From the NCBI RefSeq assembly GCF_014208105.1, contig NZ_JACHMQ010000001.1, positions 1,240,001 through 1,304,000 on the forward strand: a DNA stretch of 64,000 nucleotides, read 5' to 3'. The position numbers and the translations under genes are program-made. Shown in pieces: positions 36,947 through 44,645 of this stretch (position 1 is the first letter of the stretch; every line of letters begins with the position of its first letter). Source of the DNA: Actinomadura coerulea (lineage in GTDB: Bacteria > Actinomycetota > Actinomycetes > Streptosporangiales > Streptosporangiaceae). The notes under the pieces are model-generated. The model saw nothing but the letters and a program-made list of their open reading frames with translations. It ran no database searches and had not been told where the DNA came from.

Positions 36947-38041
36947 TCACGCGGCCCCGTGCAGCGCCTCGTCGCGCAGCCGGGCCGCGGCGCGCAGCTG
37001 CTCGGCCGTCTCGGCCAGGTCGTCGGAGGGACGCAGCGACCCCTCCGCCAGCGCGAGCGCGGCGCCGATCGTGTCGACGCCGCCGAGGTCGTCGCGGACG
37101 GACCGGCCGAGCGCGCCCGTCGAGCCGCACGCCCGCGCCTCGTCCCGGCAGAACAGCGCCATCTCGCAGCCCGCCATGCACTCGGGCGCGTACCGCGCCT
37201 CGACGGCCCGCACGGACTCCGCGAGCGCGTCCCCGGGCTCGAACGTCAGGTCGTCCGGCAGCTCGGCGAGGATGTCGTCGACGCGGGTGAGGCGCGCGAG
37301 CTGCCGTTCCAGGACGGCGAGCTGGGGACGCACGTCCAGCGGCGTCGCGGTAGGCCGGTTGGAGAAGTTCTCCGGGCAGACGAGGAACACCTCGTGCGAG
37401 ACGCGCGCCGGGTCGTGCCCGAGCTCGGCCGCCAGCCGCCGCAGCGCCAGCACGTACACCGCCGACTGGCGCGCCGCCGCCGCGACCTGCTCCGGCTCGG
37501 CCTGCCCGTCCACGACCGCGAACGACTTGATCTCGATGACGTGCATCCGGCCCTCGAGCTGGAACGCGATCACGTCCGGCTCCAGGTAGGCGGGCCGTCC
37601 GGCGATCTCCAGCCGCAGCAGCGGGTGGTCGAACAGCGTCCCCTCGCCGGTCTCCAGCGCGCGGGCGACCAGCCGCCGCGTGCGCGAGTGCCGCAGCTCC
37701 CGGCCCTCGTTGCCCGCGACCACCTCCAGGTCGTCGTAGGCGACCTCGGGGACGGCGAGGCCGAGCCGCTCGCGCAGCAGGGTCAGCAGCTCCGCGCAGC
37801 CGTCCGCCTTCACCTGCGCCTCGAACGCGTTCCCGCGCGTGATCGCGAACTGGGACTGGCCGAACGGCGCGGGGAACCCGAGGGCCCGCGCCACCGCGTC
37901 CTTGTCGACCCCCGCCGCGTCCATCACCCCGCGGCGGGCGCAGCCCGGATTGGACGTGAGCGCGGCGATCGTGCGGGCGTCGTGGTTGCGCGGGGGCGCG
38001 TCGCCGCGCAGCCGGTCCAGGTCCGGCGCGGTGTCGGTCAT
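36947..38041 (-). CDS. Cas4/RecB-type PD-(D/E)XK nuclease with likely Fe-S cluster
   Basis: Protein of 364 residues. The nuclease core reads GNAFEAQV (Glu74), EPDVIAF (Asp156), VIEIK (Glu170, Lys172) and then Q192-x3-Y196 in AAARQSAVYVLAL, which is the RecB-family motif set. Cysteines lie where Cas4, AddB and Dna2 nucleases hold a 4Fe-4S cluster: one near the N-terminus (Cys34, NPGCARRG) and Cys288, Cys292 and Cys298 near the C-terminus, plus Cys305. Together with the SF1B helicase in the same operon this resembles a Dna2 or AddAB activity split over several proteins. Start and stop overlap or nearly touch both neighbours. Confidence 0.8.
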   Translation of the reverse strand: MTDTAPDLDRLRGDAPPRNHDARTIAALTSNPGCARRGVMDAAGVDKDAVARALGFPAPFGQSQFAITRGNAFEAQVKADGCAELLTLLRERLGLAVPEVAYDDLEVVAGNEGRELRHSRTRRLVARALETGEGTLFDHPLLRLEIAGRPAYLEPDVIAFQLEGRMHVIEIKSFAVVDGQAEPEQVAAAARQSAVYVLALRRLAAELGHDPARVSHEVFLVCPENFSNRPTATPLDVRPQLAVLERQLARLTRVDDILAELPDDLTFEPGDALAESVRAVEARYAPECMAGCEMALFCRDEARACGSTGALGRSVRDDLGGVDTIGAALALAEGSLRPSDDLAETAEQLRAAARLRDEALHGAA

Positions 38042-38874
38042 CGGTCCGTCTCTCCGTTGATGGCGGGGCGCCGGCCGGGATCCCGCAGGGCCCGCAGCCG
38101 GCTGCCGAACAGCCGTTCGGCGTCGTCGAGCCGCTCCCGGGCGCGTGCCGCGGCCGACTCGCGCCGCCGCCGGTCCGGGGCGCGGTGCACGTCCAGCTCG
38201 GCCCGGGCGGCCTCGGCGAGCACGGCCGGATCGACTGTACCGACCGTACCGGTGACCGCACCGGGAATGTTGGACGCGAAACGCCACAGCAGCCGCTGCA
38301 CGTCCGGCGACGGCGTCCCGCGCCCGGCGTGCTCGGCCAGGCGCAGCGCGCAGGTGAGGAAGTCGGTGCGCGGGCTGAGCGGCCCGACGACGCGCTGCTC
38401 CAGCGGCCACGTGCTCACGGTGAGGAGCCCGCGCGCGGGCGCGAGCAGGTCGGCGGTCAGCGCGGCGCACAGGTAGTAGGGGCGCGCGTACGGCGCGGTG
38501 CGGAAGGAGCGCTCCTCGTCGCGGCGCAGGCTCGTCAGCCGGCTCCCCGGGATCTCGCCGGGGAAGAACGCCGCGTACACCGACCCGATCAGCTTCGGCG
38601 CGGCGGGCGCCCCGAGCAGGGTGAGCGCCTGGTGGACCTGCTCCCGGACGGGCAGCAGAGCGCGCGGGCCCTCCTCGTCGCGGCGGGCGCCGGGCCCGGC
38701 GGTGTCGCCGAGGACGGCGTCGTCCCACGCGGCCTCGGCCCGGCGCAGTTCGCCGCGCAGCTCGCGGGCCCGCGCCCGGTCGCCGGAGGCCATGGCCCGG
38801 CGCACGGCGGCGCGCAGCTCGGCGATGCGCGTCTCCAGCTCGTCGGGGGTCGGGACGCCGGGGGACCGGGACAT
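38038..38874 (-). CDS. Winged-helix-like first protein of the nuclease-helicase operon
   Basis: Protein of 278 residues. The N-terminus is a short coiled coil (ETRIAELRAAVRRAMASGDR to about residue 50). Residues of about 75-140 read QVHQALTLLGAPAAPKLIG, then SRLTSLRRDEERSF, then RPYYLCAAL, a layout like a winged helix-turn-helix with an Arg-rich recognition helix. The C-terminal half is helical and basic. ATG 38874 is chosen because the -10 candidate TACTGT ends 7 nt before it, giving a leaderless start. It overlaps the nuclease gene by ATGA. It may be the DNA-binding or autoregulatory part of the system. Confidence 0.65.
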   Translation of the reverse strand: MSRSPGVPTPDELETRIAELRAAVRRAMASGDRARARELRGELRRAEAAWDDAVLGDTAGPGARRDEEGPRALLPVREQVHQALTLLGAPAAPKLIGSVYAAFFPGEIPGSRLTSLRRDEERSFRTAPYARPYYLCAALTADLLAPARGLLTVSTWPLEQRVVGPLSPRTDFLTCALRLAEHAGRGTPSPDVQRLLWRFASNIPGAVTGTVGTVDPAVLAEAARAELDVHRAPDRRRRESAAARARERLDDAERLFGSRLRALRDPGRRPAINGETDR

Positions 38875-38881
38875 GCGGCAG

Positions 38882-38913
38882 ACAGTACAGGTGCTTCCCG
38901 ACACTTCCAGTGT
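38882..38913 (-). promoter_or_regulatory. Promoter and palindromic operator of the nuclease-helicase operon
   Basis: On the minus strand the -10 candidate TACTGT (38887-38882) is preceded at 17 bp by CTGGAA (38910-38905). A perfect inverted repeat ACACT-TCC-AGTGT (38901-38913) covers that -35 region. The sequence TTCCAG also repeats 11 bp further up. This is the expected layout of a repressed, leaderless promoter. Confidence 0.5.
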
Positions 38914-38941
38914 TTTCCAGTTTTGTGCGGTCCGGGCGGGG

Positions 38942-39544
38942 TCAGCGCGGCTTGCGCCACACGAGGGAGTAGCGCCACAGCAGGTGCTTGCGGAACGCGG
39001 CGCCGGGAAGCAGCCGCAGCGCCTCGTCCCGCACCTCGCCCCACGTCATGTCGGGGTCCATGACCGGGGCGTCGGGATCGCCCGCGCGCCGGCGGTTGCG
39101 GAGCCGGTGGAAGTAGTGCGCCGGCAGGCCGGCCGCGGCGTGCGCCCGGTCACGCGGCCCCCCGTTGTTCGCCAGCCCGATGACCACCAGGGTGCCGCCG
39201 GGCCTGACGGCGCCGCGCATCGCCGTCAGGCCCTTGGCGAAGTCCATGTGGTGGATGGCGGCGACGCTGCAGACGAAGTCGTAGAAGTCCTCCGGCAGGT
39301 CGTATTCGAGGAGGCCCGCCTCGACGAAGTCGACGTTGCCGACGCCCCCGCTCGACCGCGCCGCCTCGGCGACCATGTCCGGCGACCGGTCGAGCCCGGT
39401 GACGTGCGCCGCGCGGGGCGCGAGGCGGCGCACCAGCAGGCCGTCCCCGCAGCCGACGTCCAGCGCCTCACCGCATCCCCGCGGCACGTTGCGCAGCACG
39501 ACGCCGTGGTAGTGCGTGTTGTGGTTCCAGTAGTCGCCGGTCAT
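38942..39544 (-). CDS. SAM-dependent class I methyltransferase
   Basis: Methyltransferase of 200 residues. The SAM-binding motif is ALDVGCGDGLLVRRLAP (about residues 28-44), followed by VTGLDRSPDMVAEA (acidic loop), VDFVEAGLLEYDLPEDFYDFV, SVAAIHHMD and LRPGGTLVVIGL-like VRPGGTLVVIGLA. The start is placed at ATG 39544 (MTGDYWNHNTHYH), the usual start of this family of small-molecule methyltransferases, with 13 nt between it and the upstream glyoxalase-fold gene on the same strand. The substrate is unknown. Confidence 0.83.
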   Translation of the reverse strand: MTGDYWNHNTHYHGVVLRNVPRGCGEALDVGCGDGLLVRRLAPRAAHVTGLDRSPDMVAEAARSSGGVGNVDFVEAGLLEYDLPEDFYDFVCSVAAIHHMDFAKGLTAMRGAVRPGGTLVVIGLANNGGPRDRAHAAAGLPAHYFHRLRNRRRAGDPDAPVMDPDMTWGEVRDEALRLLPGAAFRKHLLWRYSLVWRKPR

Positions 39545-39557
39545 CGTCACCACCGGG

Positions 39558-39947
39558 TCAGGAGCGCGGGTCGCGGCGGAGGGGGTGCCCCTCCGGCACC
39601 TCCACAATAACGATCTTGACGCCGTCCGGGTCCTCGATCCACATCTCGACCAGTCCCCAGAGTTCCTCGCGCGGCTCCCGCGTGACGCGGGCGCCGGCGG
39701 CCGCGAGCCGTTCGTGCTCGGCCCGGACGTCGCGGACCTGGAGCCAGAGCATCGGCGACGACCCGGTGCGGCCGCCGCCGTGCCCCGACACCTCCAGGAA
39801 TCCCGGACCGAGGAAGAACACCACGCCGGGGGAGTCGGCCGGGCCGAACTCCCGGTACACGGCGAGGCCGAGCACGTCGCGGTAGAAGCGCCGGGTGCGC
39901 GCCGGATCGGCGGGGCGAAGCAGGATGCGGCTGCTCAGTACGTCCAT
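39558..39947 (-). CDS. VOC (glyoxalase/bleomycin-resistance fold) protein
   Basis: Protein of 129 residues with two beta-alpha-beta-beta-beta repeats: residues 1-60 (ILLRPADPARTRRFYRDVLGLAVYRE) and 65-125 (WLQVRDVRAEHERLAAAGA, then WIEDPDGVKIVIVEVP). Possible metal ligands are His and Glu residues in SGHGG and VEMWIEDPDG. It is of the single-domain type that dimerises. It probably forms a small operon with the methyltransferase gene, and could be a dioxygenase, isomerase or drug-binding protein. Confidence 0.8.
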   Translation of the reverse strand: MDVLSSRILLRPADPARTRRFYRDVLGLAVYREFGPADSPGVVFFLGPGFLEVSGHGGGRTGSSPMLWLQVRDVRAEHERLAAAGARVTREPREELWGLVEMWIEDPDGVKIVIVEVPEGHPLRRDPRS

Positions 39948-40020
39948 GGCACCATCCTGACCCCGGCGCCCGCACCGGCGCGCCCGCTGCGAGCGCGTGT
40001 CGGCCCGGTGTCCGCCCGGG

Positions 40021-40887
40021 TCAGTCCGCGAAGCTCGCGCGGTAGGTGGCGGCCATGTCCTCGTCGCCGTGCCCCTGCTCGATGGCGCGCCGGAAGCGCT
40101 CGCCCGCCGCGTCGTTCACGTCGACGCGCACGCCCGCGGCCTCGGCCGAGTCGTGGATGAGCCGGGTGTTCTTCTCGGCGTTGCGGACCGCGAAGCTCGG
40201 CTCGAAGTCGCCGTCGAGCATCGCCTTCATCTTGGCCTGGAGGTAGGGGCTGTCGAGCGGGCCGCCGGTGAGGACCTCGCCGAGCAGGGACGGGTCGAGC
40301 CCGAGGCCCTTCGCCAGCGCCACCGACTCGGCGACGACCGAGGTCAGCGAGATGGCGTAGCTCACGGCGGCCAGCTTGAGCCGGGTGCCCGCGCCGCCCG
40401 CGCCGTCCTCGTCCAGCCACACCGTCTTGCCGCCGACCGCGCCGAAGACCGGCTCCAGGGCCTTGCGCGCGTCCTGCGGCCCGGCCGCGAGGATGATGAG
40501 CCTCCCCTGCTCGGCGGGCTGCTTGGTGCCCTGCACGGGGGAGTCGACGAACGTCAGCCCGTGGCCGGCGGCGAACCGGGCCAGCCGGGGCACGTCCGCG
40601 ACGCCGACCGTGCCCATCTGCGCCCAGATCTGCCCGGCGCTCAGCGCTGGGCCGGCGTCCTCCATCACCTCCAGGGCGGTCTCCGCGTCGTTCAGCATGG
40701 TGATGACGACGTCGGCGCCCCGGACGGCCTCGGCGGGGGAGGCCGCGACGGCGGCGCCGTCGGCGGCGAGCGGTTCCGCGCGGGCGGCCGTGCGGTTCCA
40801 GGCGGCGACCCCGTGGCCCTTCCGCAGCAGGTTGCGGGCCATCGCGGCGCCCATGATCCCTGTGCCGAGCACTGCGACCTGAGTCAT
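40021..40887 (-). CDS. NAD(P)-dependent beta-hydroxyacid dehydrogenase (HIBADH family)
   Basis: Protein of 288 residues of the 3-hydroxyisobutyrate dehydrogenase/6-phosphogluconate dehydrogenase family. It begins with the dinucleotide motif VAVLGTGIMGAAMARNLLRKGH and WNRTAARAEPL, has VDSPVQGTKQPAEQGRLIIL (the family's substrate segment, usually DAPVSGG), and the catalytic Lys region GTRLKLAAVSYAISL. ATG 40887 has AAAGGAGG at good spacing. The change of SGG to QGT in the substrate segment suggests a substrate other than hydroxyisobutyrate, or an imine-reductase-like use. Confidence 0.85.
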   Translation of the reverse strand: MTQVAVLGTGIMGAAMARNLLRKGHGVAAWNRTAARAEPLAADGAAVAASPAEAVRGADVVITMLNDAETALEVMEDAGPALSAGQIWAQMGTVGVADVPRLARFAAGHGLTFVDSPVQGTKQPAEQGRLIILAAGPQDARKALEPVFGAVGGKTVWLDEDGAGGAGTRLKLAAVSYAISLTSVVAESVALAKGLGLDPSLLGEVLTGGPLDSPYLQAKMKAMLDGDFEPSFAVRNAEKNTRLIHDSAEAAGVRVDVNDAAGERFRRAIEQGHGDEDMAATYRASFAD

Positions 40888-41021
40888 CTGCCCCTCCTTT
40901 TGGACCGTTTGATACATATTTGTGCGGGGACGACCTTCGCACATCGCGGTCTGATCCGCATCCGCAGGGTCCTTACCCGCCGCGGGGCCGGGATGCGCCG
41001 CCGGATCGGCGGGGCGGCCGG

Positions 41022-42143
41022 TCAGCCGTAGGCGGGGCTGTCGCCGGGCGCGTCGGCGTAACCGGCGGTGTAGGGCACGGCGAAGGCGTCGAGGGTGCGG
41101 TCGAGATGAGCCGACCACCAGCCCACGAGCGTCGCGGGGCCGCGCTCGCCCGCGCCGTCCTCGCCCAGGTAGCGGTGCCGCAGCGGCGCGACGTCGCAGA
41201 GCCGCTCCCACCATTCCCGGTGCACGGCCGACTGGATCTGCCCGGCGTCCAGCGGGAAGGCGGAGCGGTGCCCCCGCACGAACGCCTGGACGCGGTCGAG
41301 GTCGAGGCCGCGCTCGTCCTCGCAGGCGAACAGCCGTGCCGCCGAGCGCACGACCTCCCCCGCGACCGGGCCCGTGGTGAGGCCGCCCCAGCCGAGCACG
41401 GCGGTGACGTTGCCCGACCCGCCGTAGCGGAGGTGCTCGGCGTGGAAGGAGCCGTGCAGGTGCCCGACCGTGCTGACCTCGATGTCGGGCGGCTGGTGCC
41501 CGGCGAACTCGGTGAGCAGGGCGCGGCGCTCCCGCAGGCGGCGCGCGGTCAGCGCGTCGAAGTCGGTGCCGTCCCCGCCGTCCGGGACGTCGCGCAGCAT
41601 CGCCTCGACGGCGGCGGCCGCGTCGGCGGCTCGCGCGGTCGGCACGAGCATGCTCTGCTGGACGGGCGGCGTGAGCTCGTCGAGCGCGGCGTGCAGCCGT
41701 CCGAGCAGCTCGCCGAGGGCCTCGCACTGGGTGAACGTCAGCTCCAGCCCGCCGCGGCCGCGGCCGCCGACCCACGGGTACAGGACGTATCCGCGGCCGG
41801 CGGCGGTGACCAGCGTGCGGCCGCCCCGCGCCGGCACGGGCGCGAGCACCGGAAGGCCGGCCGCGTCGAGCGCGGCCGTGACGCCGTGCTGGAACAGCAC
41901 GCGGCGCCGGTCGGCGCCGGTGTGCTCCCTGAGGAAGAACGCTCCGCCCGCCGCGTCGACGCGCCAGCTCCGGTCGCCCGGGCCCGCGGCCAGCGGGGCC
42001 ACCGCGTCCGGCGCGCCGATCTCCCAGCGCTTCAGCAGCCGCGGCGGGAGCGGTGGCGCGTCGTCCGCCGCCTGCCCGCCGCCGTCGGCCCGGTGTTCGG
42101 TGTCAGCCCTGTCTCTGGCGTCGGCACTCTCGGACGTCGGCAC
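41022..42143 (-). CDS. Aminoglycoside-phosphotransferase-like protein, catalytic residues lost
   Basis: Protein of 373 residues with the protein-kinase-like APH fold: FFLREHTG in the N-lobe, YVLYPWVGGR at the hinge, and LGELLGRLHAALDEL in the C-lobe. The catalytic motif normally HGDxHxxN reads HGSFHAEH (residues 230-237), so the base Asp is Ser and the metal Asn is His. The second metal Asp (usual DW segment) is Gly in VLGWGG (249-254). It is therefore probably inactive as a kinase and may bind a ligand or partner. The N-terminal 30 residues are low complexity. Confidence 0.72.
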   Translation of the reverse strand: MPTSESADARDRADTEHRADGGGQAADDAPPLPPRLLKRWEIGAPDAVAPLAAGPGDRSWRVDAAGGAFFLREHTGADRRRVLFQHGVTAALDAAGLPVLAPVPARGGRTLVTAAGRGYVLYPWVGGRGRGGLELTFTQCEALGELLGRLHAALDELTPPVQQSMLVPTARAADAAAAVEAMLRDVPDGGDGTDFDALTARRLRERRALLTEFAGHQPPDIEVSTVGHLHGSFHAEHLRYGGSGNVTAVLGWGGLTTGPVAGEVVRSAARLFACEDERGLDLDRVQAFVRGHRSAFPLDAGQIQSAVHREWWERLCDVAPLRHRYLGEDGAGERGPATLVGWWSAHLDRTLDAFAVPYTAGYADAPGDSPAYG

Positions 42144-42248
42144 CTCGGCACCTCGGCTGCTTCGGACGGACGGCGGTCGAATGGGTGTTCTACGCCGACG
42201 CTACACGTCCCGGCCGCGGCGCGGAAGCGGACAGCGCCGTCCGGCGCC

Positions 42249-42650
42249 TCAGACGCGTTCGAGGACGACGACGGGGATGTCGCGGTCCGTCTTCTTCTGG
42301 TACTCGTCGTAGTCCGGCCAGGTGGCGGTCATCTTCCGCCAGAGTGCGGGCTTCTCCTCGGGCGTCGCCGTGCGGGCCCGCGCGGTGAACTTGTCGCCCT
42401 TCACCTGCACCTTCACCTCGGGCCTGTCCTCCAGGTTGCGGTACCAGAGCGGCGGCTCGTCCGCCCCGCCCTTGGACGCCACGACGAGGTAGGCGTCGCC
42501 TTCCGTCTGGTAGATGAGCGGTGTCGTGTGCTCCTTGCCGCTGCGCCGCCCGGTGGTGGTGAGCAGGAGGGTGACGGTGCCCTGCCAGTCGTGTCCCTCC
42601 GCGCCGTCGGTCGCCTGGTACCGCTCGACGTGTTCCTTGCCGTACAGCAT
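42249..42650 (-). CDS. Deazaflavin (F420)-dependent nitroreductase family protein
   Basis: Small split-barrel protein of 133 residues, similar to the DDN family of F420-dependent oxidoreductases. Typical segments are VTLLLTTTGRRSGKEHTTPLIY, YLVVASKGGADEPPLWYRNLE and the C-terminal WPDYDEYQKKTDRDIPVVVLE. The basic residues and the GR(R/K)SG loop are the expected F420 phosphate contacts. Such proteins reduce nitroaromatics, enones or quinones with F420H2. Together with the LLM-type monooxygenase at 49627 this indicates that the organism makes F420. Confidence 0.88.
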   Translation of the reverse strand: MLYGKEHVERYQATDGAEGHDWQGTVTLLLTTTGRRSGKEHTTPLIYQTEGDAYLVVASKGGADEPPLWYRNLEDRPEVKVQVKGDKFTARARTATPEEKPALWRKMTATWPDYDEYQKKTDRDIPVVVLERV

Positions 42651-42738
42651 GGTTTTCTCCTCACTTTGCCCTGGCCATATGGGCGCCCTTCTGTAACCCG
42701 CGGGTCGGGGCCGCCCTTCCCGGGATCACTACCCTGGC

Positions 42739-43182
42739 GTGGTGGATGATGCGGCGGAGGTGGCGCGGCGGTGCGCCGAGACGATGTACGCGCAGGACAA
42801 GGTGGCGCAGGACCTCGGCATGCGGATCACCGAGATCGCGCCGGGGCGGGCGCGGCTGCGGATGACGGTGGCCGGAACCATGGTGAACGGGCACGGGATC
42901 GCCCACGGCGGCTACCTGTTCCTGCTCGCCGACTCGGCCTTCGCCTACGCGTGCAACACCTACGACTCCGTGACGGTCGCGGCGTCCGCCGACGTGGTGT
43001 TCGTCGCGAGCGCGCGCGCCGGGGACGTCCTGGAGGCGACAGCGGTCGAACGAACCCGGTACGGGCGGAGCGGCGTCTACGACGTCACGGTGCGCCGCGT
43101 CCCCGGCGGGGAGGTCATCGCGGAGTTCCGCGGCGGAAGCCGCAGCCGGGACCAGCGCGTCCTGGACGGCGGCGCGCCCTGA
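42739..43182 (+). CDS. paaI: PaaI-type hydroxyphenylacetyl-CoA thioesterase
   Basis: Hotdog-fold thioesterase of 147 residues starting with GTG 42739. The family segments are DLGMRITEIAPGRARLRMTV, MVNGHGIAHGGYLFLLADSAFAYACN (active-site helix with Gly-rich HGG and Asp) and YGRSGVYDVTVRR. In phenylacetate catabolism PaaI rescues dead-end CoA esters. No other paa genes are in the window. It ends 10 nt before a convergent regulator gene. Confidence 0.85.
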   Translation: MVDDAAEVARRCAETMYAQDKVAQDLGMRITEIAPGRARLRMTVAGTMVNGHGIAHGGYLFLLADSAFAYACNTYDSVTVAASADVVFVASARAGDVLEATAVERTRYGRSGVYDVTVRRVPGGEVIAEFRGGSRSRDQRVLDGGAP

Positions 43183-43192
43183 GACGCGCGGG

Positions 43193-44167
43193 TCACAACT
43201 CGTTCAGGACCCGGGTGAGGTAGCGCGACGTCTCGTCGGGACGTTCGGCGGTGATGCACAGGTTGTTCATCGCGCGCATGTAGGTGTCGACGTCGGTCGG
43301 CTTGTCGAGGTAGAGCGCGCTGGTGAGCTGCTCCAGGTAGACGACGTCGGACAGGCCGGGCTCGGCGAAGCGCAGGATGGTGAACGGGCCTCCCGCGGCG
43401 GCGTGCCCTCCCGCGCCGAACGGCACGATCTGGAGGGTGACGTTGGGCAGTTCCGACACCTCGATCAGATGCCGGATCTGGTCGCGCATCACGTCGCGGC
43501 CGCCCAGCGGGCGGCGCACGACCGCCTCGTCCAGTACGGCCCACAGCGTCGGCGCCTCGGGCGAGGTGAACCGCTCCTGCCGGGTGGTGCGGATCTGGAC
43601 GCGGCGCTCGACCTCCTCGTCGCTGGCGTCGGAGTACCCGAGCCGGATGACGGCGCGCGCGTAGTCCTCGGTCTGCAGGAGGCCGGGAACGAACTGCAAC
43701 TCGTAGGTGCGCAGGAGGGAGGCGGCCTCCTCCAGCCCCAGGTACACCTCGAACCAGCTCGGGAGGATGTCGCCGTAACGGTGCCACCAGCCGGGGGTGT
43801 TGGCCTCCTTGGCGAGGGCCAGCAGCGGGGCGCGCTCCGCGGGGTCGGAGACCCCGTACAGGGTGAGCAGGTCGGCGACGTCGCGCTCCTTGAAACCGAC
43901 CCTGCCCAGTTCCATTCGGCTGATCTTGGAGTGCGAGCCGCGGATCTCGTAGCCCGCCTGCTCGGTGGAGATGCCGCGCGACTCGCGCATCCGCCGCAAC
44001 TGCGCGCCGAGGAGAATGCGCAGGACCGTGGGCCCGCCGCGGCGCGGATAATCGATCAGCCGTCCGGCCGGATCACCTTCGGACGGAGGTGTTGGCGCAG
44101 CTGAATCCTGGGGCAAGGGGTCACCAGCCAGTCGACGGGTCTGCTCGCGGGCGGAACGGCACCGCAC
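43193..44167 (-). CDS. XRE-family regulator with DUF5753 domain
   Basis: Regulator of 324 residues. The XRE HTH (about residues 48-110) has LGAQLRRMRESRGISTEQAGYEI and SHSKISRMELGRVGFKERDVADLLTLYGV. The DUF5753 domain follows with SWFEVYLGLEEAASLLRTYELQFVPGLLQTEDYARAV and the C-terminal LTSALYLDKPTDVDTY. GTG 44167 is the only acceptable start before the HTH and gives a longer than usual N-terminus. In streptomycetes such regulators are normally paired with a DUF397 gene; none is seen here. Confidence 0.88.
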   Translation of the reverse strand: MRCRSAREQTRRLAGDPLPQDSAAPTPPSEGDPAGRLIDYPRRGGPTVLRILLGAQLRRMRESRGISTEQAGYEIRGSHSKISRMELGRVGFKERDVADLLTLYGVSDPAERAPLLALAKEANTPGWWHRYGDILPSWFEVYLGLEEAASLLRTYELQFVPGLLQTEDYARAVIRLGYSDASDEEVERRVQIRTTRQERFTSPEAPTLWAVLDEAVVRRPLGGRDVMRDQIRHLIEVSELPNVTLQIVPFGAGGHAAAGGPFTILRFAEPGLSDVVYLEQLTSALYLDKPTDVDTYMRAMNNLCITAERPDETSRYLTRVLNEL

Positions 44168-44645
44168 TATGTTAGAGGATGCGCGGACGTTTTTGGGAAG
44201 CAGGAATACCGCCTTGCGGCCCGGGTGCGCCCGAACGGCGGCTGACGTGCGCGAAGGCGCCGTGACGTCCCCGTGACCAGTGCTGTCGGTGGCGGTGCGG
44301 CTGCGGAACGTTGCAGATTCGTTGCATCTGAGTCGGCCCGGTGGTCATTTTTCCCCGTGTCGGCGCCCCTGGGTTGGCGCAGAATTGCGGATCGCTCTCC
44401 GGCAATGCGGGTGACCAATCCTGACAGGCCAATTCGCGGACTGTCGTCGTCCCCGTGAATGTCCCTGACCACTTATTTGGCGAACATTCCCCGGGGTACG
44501 TGCCGCCCCGGCGGCGCGACGAGTGATGAAGCTCTCGTCCCGCGCGGGCGCGATCCGGGACTCCCGCGGCGTTCACACTTCAGAGCGGCGGCCCCGGCCG
44601 CCGGCTCGGGACAGGTGAGCACACTTCGCGCAACTGGGAGGACAG
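44168..44645. other. 478-bp divergent non-coding region
   Basis: No convincing gene was found here. The region is less GC-rich than its surroundings and must hold the promoters of the DUF5753 regulator (minus) and the hibernation-factor-like gene (plus). An inverted repeat CAGAT-N7-ATCTG lies at 44314-44330, overlapping a direct TTGCA repeat, and could be a regulator site. Confidence 0.5.
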
